A program made the position numbers and the translations under genes. The notes under the pieces are model-generated. The model worked only from the letters and a program-made list of their open reading frames with translations, had not been told where the DNA came from and searched no databases. Positions 5,248-10,596 of a DNA stretch of 10,596 nt are shown piece after piece. Position 1 is the first letter of the stretch, and each line of letters starts with the position of its first letter. The DNA comes from an archaeon (GTDB lineage: Archaea > Aenigmatarchaeota > Aenigmatarchaeia > GW2011-AR5 > GCA-2688965): the NCBI GenBank assembly GCA_002688965.1, contig NZEE01000096.1:1-10596 (forward strand), in the 5' to 3' direction.

Positions 5248-6942
5248 ATGTCTACCAGTTTAAAAGAAGAAAAAGCACGTATGCTAAAACTAATGGGATT
5301 TTCTTATAAAGATAATTCTCATGATTTATTAAGTGAACAAAATATTTTTAATTCTCTAATTAAAGAACAGACTACAATAGACCCTGCACCTGAAGAAGAG
5401 GCGGGTATACCACAACAAGAAAAAGAGGGATCAAATGAAGCAATCACCCATAAAACCTTAAAAAAAGAAAGGGCAACTAATGAATCTATTAAGGAATCAA
5501 TGTATGCAGCAGTACCAGTTTTTAACCATATTAAGGATTCATCATTAAATAGATTATGGGGGACATTCCCATCTTTAGGAAATGCACTCATAAAAAGGGA
5601 AGGTCTTAAAAATATGTATCAATATTATGATGTCGCTGGACAATTATATGTTCAAGATACTAATTTAAATGCCCCAAAGCTTTATAGTATAAAGGGAAAT
5701 GTAATCCTTAAAAAAGGTGATACCTTTCAAATCATCGAAAAAACAAAATTTTTAAAAGAATATAATAATAATAATCTTATAAGCTGGTCTAAGAATGGGG
5801 TAATACAACAATTAAGGGGATTGGGAAAAAATCAATGGGGTAGTGCTGGTATCAATATAATAAGTGGTACTAGAGATACCCGAGGGTTAGTAAGTACTTA
5901 TAAAACTGAATCGGGAAAAGAGCTTAATACTATTATCATCAGTAAAGGAAAAGCATTCAGCGATTATCCTGGGGGGCCAGAAGTTATAGAAATGTTAAAA
6001 AAATCATTTAATAATTTTAAAGAAGATCAATTTACACAAGCCACTGGAAGAATTAAAATTGATATACCTTATATGATATATGATACTCAGGGAGAGGATA
6101 AATCCAATGAAAATATTTTATCTGGTTTATACATAAGTGGTAAAGAAACTACACGTAAACAAGAGTTAGTTAAAGCAGATGAAGATATAGATATTGAACC
6201 AATGGAACCAAAAAATTGGAGTTCTACCGAACCTTTTGTGGTTAACAAGTTTGATTTAAGCTCACAGGGTCAAGCTTTAATTGCGCAGGTAGTTAAAGAA
6301 ATAGCTGAGTATGCTAGTACGGTTGATGCCACAGTTACTATAAATGATTTAAATATTATTTCCTCAGCAAGTAATTATTATGGGGGAATAGTCAATCCCA
6401 CCCATAATAATAAAGGTCAAAAATTAGGTGGTGTAGAAGATGATCTCACTCAAGAACCAACTACTGGTGAGGGTAATGAATTAGCAAATAAGAAATTAGC
6501 TTATAATCGAGCACAAGCCATGAGAAAGGGATTACAGGACGCGCTGGAAGCACAAAATTTAACAAATTTAGATTTAGGACCTATTGGTATTCAATGGAGA
6601 ATAACGGATACTGGGGGTGTAATTGATGAAAAAAGAAAGAAGATAATAGATGCTGAAGGTAATGAGGTATATAAACATCCTAACCGAGGTCAATATGCAT
6701 ATATAAGTGTTGGTGGTAAAGGTAATATAATTACTATAGATGATGTCCCAGCAACTGATATTGACGTAGAAACTACACCATTAAAAACTATAAGATATTG
6801 GTATGCTCAATCACCAGGAAAATTAGCCGCTCACCCTAATGCAAAATTTGCAGATATAACTAATTTTATTGCTACAGTTTTTGGTACTACCCGAACAAAA
6901 CAAACACCAGTTAATCAGGCAAGTAAGATTGAAGGTCAGTAG
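5248..6942 (+). CDS. Large phage protein with OmpA-like C-terminal region
   Basis: The 564-residue product begins with a tag-like helix: EEKARMLKLMGF (7-18) followed by LLSEQ (27-31) and LIKEQ (37-41), both with an (L/I)-x-E site. Residues 42-85 are Glu/Pro/Gln-rich and likely disordered. The middle (about 86-300) I do not recognise. Residues 329-490 resemble an OmpA/Pal-type domain: FVVNKFDLSSQGQALIAQVV, a strand VTINDLNIISSAS, then an insertion, then ANKKLAYNRAQAMRKGLQDA and a final strand YAYISVGG. The N-K-x-L-x-x-x-R-A core is the OmpA family signature; the usual peptidoglycan-binding Asp is not clear because of the insertion at about 376-410. There is no signal peptide, so exposure to peptidoglycan would have to come through the virion. 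Its 3' end overlaps the convergent CAP-like gene by 32 bp. Confidence 0.7.
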   Translation: MSTSLKEEKARMLKLMGFSYKDNSHDLLSEQNIFNSLIKEQTTIDPAPEEEAGIPQQEKEGSNEAITHKTLKKERATNESIKESMYAAVPVFNHIKDSSLNRLWGTFPSLGNALIKREGLKNMYQYYDVAGQLYVQDTNLNAPKLYSIKGNVILKKGDTFQIIEKTKFLKEYNNNNLISWSKNGVIQQLRGLGKNQWGSAGINIISGTRDTRGLVSTYKTESGKELNTIIISKGKAFSDYPGGPEVIEMLKKSFNNFKEDQFTQATGRIKIDIPYMIYDTQGEDKSNENILSGLYISGKETTRKQELVKADEDIDIEPMEPKNWSSTEPFVVNKFDLSSQGQALIAQVVKEIAEYASTVDATVTINDLNIISSASNYYGGIVNPTHNNKGQKLGGVEDDLTQEPTTGEGNELANKKLAYNRAQAMRKGLQDALEAQNLTNLDLGPIGIQWRITDTGGVIDEKRKKIIDAEGNEVYKHPNRGQYAYISVGGKGNIITIDDVPATDIDVETTPLKTIRYWYAQSPGKLAAHPNAKFADITNFIATVFGTTRTKQTPVNQASKIEGQ

Positions 6943-7813
6943 GGTAGAAACAATAATTATTATCTATATATTTTTTCATATTTCTTATTCTTTTATTTGA
7001 CCCCAACTCAAATATTTTCCCACTTAATTTAGAAATTTTAAACCCTTTTTTATACCATAACCATGTAATATCAAATTCTTCTCCACTTTCATCGGTTTGT
7101 GTAAAAATAAAGGGATATTCCCTCTGAATATTATCATCGCGTAAATAAGTAAACACACATATTGTAACCGCTATATAGGTTCTCGTATAAGAAATTTGTA
7201 TTGGATCTAAATGTCTTACATGTTTATTCTCAATATAATTGGTTAAATCTACGGCAGTAGAAATGGATACATATTTTTTATAGTTATTGGGAATTTCATA
7301 TAATGTATCTATTTCCTCTTCATATAAGATTGCGCCATTATGAGAAGGAGACCCTTGAAACCCCTTTAATACTCTTTGGTGGAATTTTATAGAACTAATA
7401 TATTCATTAATATAACCCTCAAAATAGTCATCAATATTAGTAGTGTCGGAATAGGATTTCATTATAGGGACACCAGAGATTATTTCGTTACTACCACGAT
7501 TTTTCCAGTTTTCTTCACTATTAGTATTCGCAACTATTAATGCATTTCGTTTAGCTCTTTCCCATGCGTTAGTAGGATCATTACTATGGGAAATACGATG
7601 TCTTTTAGATTGGGGTAAGGCTTTAGTAAAAAGAAAATCAGATGCAATAGCATCCTTTCTCAATTCAATTTTACAACCCATACTATCTCTATAGGATTTA
7701 AATTTTTCATATAGTATAGAATTAGTGTTAGTATCAGATTTAACATAATCCTTAGATTGTGAAAACCCCACACTACTACTTACAATAAGTAATATGGTAA
7801 TTAATTTTTTCAT
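6911..7813 (-). CDS. Secreted CAP/SCP-like protein
   Basis: The 300-residue product starts with a Sec signal peptide, MKKLITILLIVSSSVGFSQ, with cleavage expected near residues 18-19; the 'GFSQ' end is common in Bacteroidota exports. Residues 35-190 look like a divergent CAP (SCP/PR-1) domain: YEKFKSYRDSMGC...LRKDAIAS (helix 1), a His in RISHSND (His76), SNEIISGV (Glu110, in place of the usual GEN), and GFQGSPSHNGAIL (154-162), which mirrors the W-x-x-SPxH-x-x-x-L signature, with His158. The C-terminal about 100 residues are beta-rich and unassigned. CAP domains occur in secreted proteins of varied function. This one would act in the periplasm or outside the cell. It starts 6 nt after the lipoprotein stop, so the two are almost certainly one operon. 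The family assignment is by motif only. Confidence 0.75.
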   Translation of the reverse strand: MKKLITILLIVSSSVGFSQSKDYVKSDTNTNSILYEKFKSYRDSMGCKIELRKDAIASDFLFTKALPQSKRHRISHSNDPTNAWERAKRNALIVANTNSEENWKNRGSNEIISGVPIMKSYSDTTNIDDYFEGYINEYISSIKFHQRVLKGFQGSPSHNGAILYEEEIDTLYEIPNNYKKYVSISTAVDLTNYIENKHVRHLDPIQISYTRTYIAVTICVFTYLRDDNIQREYPFIFTQTDESGEEFDITWLWYKKGFKISKLSGKIFELGSNKRIRNMKKYIDNNYCFYPTDLQSYLPD

Positions 7814-7819
7814 AATTTT

Positions 7820-8011
7820 TTAATCAACATCTTCAGCAGATGGAATATACACATCATATTCTGCCGAATATGGAATTTCTGGAATAGGGACTTCTCCACT
7901 ATCTAATGTCCAAGGTAAGTAAATAGAACGAAATGGTTTCGGTTCTTCTTTAATATTACATCCCATCCATAAGAATGTAGAAATAATCAATAAACTCAAT
8001 AATTTTTTCAT
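7820..8011 (-). CDS. Small lipoprotein with Bacteroidota export signal
   Basis: The 63-residue precursor has a lipoprotein signal peptide (MKKLLSLLIISTFLWMGC) with the lipidated Cys at 18. The sequence after it, CNIKEEPKP, places Lys-Glu-Glu at +4 to +6. This fits the K-(D/E)2 lipoprotein export signal described for surface-exposed lipoproteins in Capnocytophaga and other Bacteroidota. The mature part is only 46 residues, proline- and tyrosine-rich (SIYLPW, VPIPEIPYSAEYDVYIP), with an acidic end. It sits behind a consensus host promoter and 6 nt before the CAP-like gene. Possible roles are a superinfection-exclusion lipoprotein, an anchor for the CAP-like protein, or an Rz1-like outer spanin, which would also be short and proline-rich. 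No inner-membrane partner is visible nearby. The function is unproven. Confidence 0.75.
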   Translation of the reverse strand: MKKLLSLLIISTFLWMGCNIKEEPKPFRSIYLPWTLDSGEVPIPEIPYSAEYDVYIPSAEDVD

Positions 8012-8027
8012 AATGTTTGTCTTTATA

Positions 8028-8059
8028 CAAAGATACGAAAAAAATTTGACTTTTCCAAA
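8028..8059 (-). promoter_or_regulatory. Bacteroidota-type promoter for the lipoprotein/CAP operon
   Basis: On the minus strand, TTTG (8059-8056) is followed after 20 nt by TATCTTTG (8035-8028). This is an exact fit to the Bacteroidota primary-sigma consensus TTTG-N19-21-TAnnTTTG. The -7 box ends 16 nt before the ATG at 8011, leaving a very short 5' leader. It lies in the 63-bp gap after clpC, so the operon does not depend on clpC read-through. Confidence 0.85.
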
Positions 8060-8074
8060 TATTTTTACTAAAAT

Positions 8075-10546
8075 CTACCCCCCAACTTTGACCTCTACTT
8101 TTTCCTTAACTTTACTATAAGAAACTACAATAGTTTGACCTTCTTTGATATTACCTTTTAATACTTCTTCGGATACCGGATCCTCTATATATTGTTGGAT
8201 GGCTCTATTTAATGGTCGAGCTCCATATTCTTCGTCAAACCCTGTAGTAGCTAGAAAATCTTTTATTGATCTGGTTAATTTTAATTTATACCCCAACTCT
8301 ACCATTCTTTCCTGTAATTTACCTATTTCTAATTTAACTATCTCTTTAATCTCTTTTTCATTAAGAGAATTAAATATTACCGTATCATCTAATCTATTGA
8401 GAAATTCGGGGGGAAAATGTTTTTTAAGTTCCTTTTTTAATATATCAATTCTATTGTTAGCATCATTAGCTTTTAAAGATTTACTACTAAATCCTAGTCC
8501 AGTTCCAAAATCTTGGAGTTTTTTAGCTCCAACATTAGATGTCATAATCACCATACAATTTTTAAAATTAACTTTTCTCCCTAAACTATCGGTTAATTGT
8601 CCATCATCTAAAAGTTGTAATAATACATTATATACATCTTTATTCGCTTTTTCAATTTCATCAAATAATAAAATAGAATAGGGTTTTCTTCTTACTTTTT
8701 CAGTTAATTGACCCCCTTCTCCATGTCCTACATATCCGGGAGGTGCACCTATTAATCTAGAAATAGTATGTTTTTCTTGATATTCTGACATATCTATTCT
8801 AATTAACGAATCCTCATTACCAAACATATATTGTGCTAATTTTTTGGCGAGATAAGTTTTGCCAGTTCCGGTTGGACCTAAAAATATAAATGTACCTATA
8901 GGTTTTTTGGGGTTTCGTATACCAACTCTATTTCTTCTTAATGATTGAGCAATTTTAGTTATAGCTTCATATTGACCAATAACAGATCCTTTCATTTCTT
9001 TTTCCATATCTAATAACCGCTTACCCTCATTCTCAGTTAATCTATTTAAAGGAATTCCAGTCATATGGGAGACTACATCACTAACATCTTCCGGTGTTAT
9101 AAGGGTTCTTTTTTTATTTAAGTGAGCTCTCCATATCTCTTTTTCTTCTTCTAATTTTTCAGTTACTTGTCTTTCCATATCTCTAAGCTTAGCAGCTTCT
9201 TCATATTTCTGACTTTTAACTACATTATTTTTTTCTTCTTTAATATTAGTTATTTCTTCTTCTAATTTATTAATAACTTCTGGTGGTTGAGCATTAACTT
9301 GAGAACGAGCCCCTACCTCATCAAGAATGTCAATAGCTTTATCGGGAAATTCTCTATCAGTTACATATCTATCAGCTAATTTAACACATTGTACTATGGT
9401 TTCGTCTTCATAAGTAACTTTATGATATTCTTCATACATTCCTTTTATTTTATTTAAAATCATAATAGTATCTTCTACTGAAGGAGGTTCTACTATTACT
9501 TGTTGGAATCTTCTGGTTAACGCTCCATCTTTTTCTACATATTCTCTAAAATCATCCAGTGTGGTAGTACCTATAATTTGAATATCTCCTCTAGAGAGTG
9601 CAGGTTTAAATACATTAGCCGCATCCATAGACCCACTCGCATTACCAGCACCAACCATATTATGTAATTCATCTATAAATAATATAATGTTTTCCGTATT
9701 CACTAATTCATCTACAATTCCTTTAATCCGTTCTTCAAACTGACCTCTATATTTTGTACCCGCCACCAAAGAAGTTAAATCTAGTGAAATTATTCTTTTA
9801 TCTAATAAGGTACGTGGAGCATCTCCATCATTAATTTTTAACGCCAATCCTTCTACAATAGTAGTTTTACCCACACCAGGATCCCCAATTAAAACGGGGT
9901 TATTTTTCTTTTTACGAGAAAGTATTTGAGCTACTCTTTGAATAATGTCATCTCTACCAATAACCGATTCAATTCTTCCTTCAGAAGCCATTTTTGTTAC
10001 ATCTATAGAAAAATTATCTAGGATTGGTGTATTAGTAGATGTAGTAGATTTCTTTTTAATAGGTTTTCCAAAAATCCCTTCTGGTTCATGTGTAGATTCT
10101 AAACTATTTTCTATTAAAGATTTTTTAATACTTTTTTTATATTTTTGGTAACTTATTCCCATTTTCTTTAAAATATCACTAATATTATTTTTTTCTTTTA
10201 ATACTGATAATATTATATGTGGGGTATCTAAATAAGAATCACCTAATTTATCACATTCTTTTTCTGAATCTTTAATTATTTTTTTAGTATATTCACCCAT
10301 AGGTAAAGTTTTTAGTTTAGATTTTTTAGATTTACTTATTTTTTTAAGTAGACCTTCTTCGATGTTCTTGTGAAAATCATCAATATCTATGCCTAATTCT
10401 AATAAAAATTTGATTGCATCATTATTATAATCATTTATAAGGGCAGTAACGACATGTTCTATCCTAATTTCACAATCATTATATAATTTAGCTTCTTCAA
10501 TAGATTTATTTATAATTTTTTTAACTTTTGGTAGTACTTTTCTCAT
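8075..10546 (-). CDS. clpC: ClpC-type AAA+ protein unfoldase
   Basis: The 823-residue (ATG start) Hsp100 protein uses ATP to unfold proteins and thread them into ClpP. An N-terminal Clp repeat domain (1-143) is divergent. AAA-1 has Walker A GDPGVGKT (221-228) and Walker B ILFIDE (288-293). A short middle domain with a UVR-like KYEEAAKLRDMERQ (about 447-460) marks ClpC rather than ClpB. AAA-2 has GPTGTGKT (557-564), ILLFDE (625-630) and arginine-finger region FLNR (715-718). LGF at 684-686, after KKLQDFGTG, matches the ClpP-docking loop. No ClpP gene is in the window, so the partner would be host ClpP. All ATPase motifs are intact. A TTG at 10567 would add seven residues. I prefer the ATG at 10546 because it matches the start of ClpC N-domains and the TTG lies in a promoter-like T-run. 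Length is typical for ClpC. Confidence 0.93.
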   Translation of the reverse strand: MRKVLPKVKKIINKSIEEAKLYNDCEIRIEHVVTALINDYNNDAIKFLLELGIDIDDFHKNIEEGLLKKISKSKKSKLKTLPMGEYTKKIIKDSEKECDKLGDSYLDTPHIILSVLKEKNNISDILKKMGISYQKYKKSIKKSLIENSLESTHEPEGIFGKPIKKKSTTSTNTPILDNFSIDVTKMASEGRIESVIGRDDIIQRVAQILSRKKKNNPVLIGDPGVGKTTIVEGLALKINDGDAPRTLLDKRIISLDLTSLVAGTKYRGQFEERIKGIVDELVNTENIILFIDELHNMVGAGNASGSMDAANVFKPALSRGDIQIIGTTTLDDFREYVEKDGALTRRFQQVIVEPPSVEDTIMILNKIKGMYEEYHKVTYEDETIVQCVKLADRYVTDREFPDKAIDILDEVGARSQVNAQPPEVINKLEEEITNIKEEKNNVVKSQKYEEAAKLRDMERQVTEKLEEEKEIWRAHLNKKRTLITPEDVSDVVSHMTGIPLNRLTENEGKRLLDMEKEMKGSVIGQYEAITKIAQSLRRNRVGIRNPKKPIGTFIFLGPTGTGKTYLAKKLAQYMFGNEDSLIRIDMSEYQEKHTISRLIGAPPGYVGHGEGGQLTEKVRRKPYSILLFDEIEKANKDVYNVLLQLLDDGQLTDSLGRKVNFKNCMVIMTSNVGAKKLQDFGTGLGFSSKSLKANDANNRIDILKKELKKHFPPEFLNRLDDTVIFNSLNEKEIKEIVKLEIGKLQERMVELGYKLKLTRSIKDFLATTGFDEEYGARPLNRAIQQYIEDPVSEEVLKGNIKEGQTIVVSYSKVKEKVEVKVGG

Positions 10547-10553
10547 CTCTATA

Positions 10554-10585
10554 TTTGTTTTTTTCAAAAAATAATGTTACTTTTG
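10554..10585 (+). promoter_or_regulatory. Outward Bacteroidota-type promoter, divergent from clpC
   Basis: On the plus strand, TTTG (10554-10557), a 20-nt spacer and TACTTTTG (10578-10585) match the TTTG-N20-TAnnTTTG consensus exactly. It points off the right edge, predicting a rightward gene beyond the window. The -7 box sits within TTAC-TTTT-GTAA (10577-10588), an inverted repeat that could be an operator. A clpC promoter on the minus strand is not resolved; only a mis-spaced TA-N3-TTTG (10573-10565) is visible. Confidence 0.6.
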
Positions 10586-10596
10586 TAATATATATA

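Noticed and set aside
5319..5591. 90-codon minus-strand frame
   Set aside because: It is opposite the start of the 564-aa gene, with no leader or domain. The plus-strand frame carries a tag-like N-terminus and OmpA-like domain, so this is a shadow.
8061..8074. ATTTT/AAAAT inverted repeat just after clpC
   Set aside because: The stem is five A-T pairs with a 4-nt loop, too weak for an intrinsic terminator in a sequence this AT-rich.
8145..8681. 178-codon open frame on the plus strand
   Set aside because: It lies wholly inside clpC on the opposite strand. The minus-strand product has complete AAA+ motifs there, while this translation is Ser/Leu/Asn-rich with no domain. It is a shadow of clpC.
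10547..10567. TTG start giving clpC seven extra residues
   Set aside because: An in-frame ATG at 10546 fits the usual distance to the first conserved N-domain helix, and the TTG falls in a T-run resembling a -7 element. It is not excluded.

Overview
The window is AT-rich (roughly 30% G+C by eye) and densely coded. Genes lie on both strands, with intergenic gaps of about 80 bp or less and two convergent overlaps. I read it as part of a large tailed-phage genome (or a phage-derived region) from a Bacteroidota host. Host evidence: (i) textbook Bacteroidota promoters (TTTG-N20-TAnnTTTG) at 8059-8028 on the minus strand and at 10554-10585 on the plus strand; (ii) no Shine-Dalgarno sequences before the starts, which are preceded by A/T-rich leaders; (iii) a lipoprotein with a Bacteroidota-type export signal after the lipid cysteine; (iv) a ClpC ATPase of Bacteroidota flavour. 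Phage evidence: short recurring N-terminal tags of the 'ESQLxxLLxE' kind on several unrelated proteins, an HNH nuclease, and a WCT-motif protein type that I know mainly from phage genomes. I cannot name the species or the phage.

Layout. At 1-994 is the 3' part of a putative zinc metallopeptidase; its start lies left of the window. It converges with a minus-strand DUF192 gene (1383-982). At 1454-2550 are three small plus-strand genes: a basic/acidic 72-aa protein, a tagged 190-aa protein and a 65-aa coiled-coil protein. They converge on a minus-strand HNH endonuclease gene (2968-2558). That gene diverges from a 95-aa unknown (3046-3333) across a perfect AT palindrome. At 3362-6942 are three tagged genes: a 543-aa protein with a phage WCT module and leucine-rich repeats, a 51-aa arginine-rich protein (5072-5227), and a 564-aa protein with an OmpA-like C-terminal half. 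From the right end leftward on the minus strand come clpC (10546-8075), a small lipoprotein gene (8011-7820) and a secreted CAP/SCP-like gene (7813-6911).

Working model (inference). The tagged genes look like head-targeted or injected proteins: most tags end in an (L/I)-x-E sequence like the T4 prohead-protease site. Several of these genes sit behind an exact 10-bp motif, TATATTTATA, which may be a phage-specific, late-type promoter. In contrast, the lipoprotein/CAP pair sits behind a host-type promoter and may be expressed early to alter the cell envelope. The ClpC-like ATPase keeps an LGF loop expected to dock onto ClpP, so it could redirect host proteolysis with its own divergent substrate-recognition domain. 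No tRNA, rRNA, CRISPR array or insertion sequence was seen, and no gap exceeds 300 bp.
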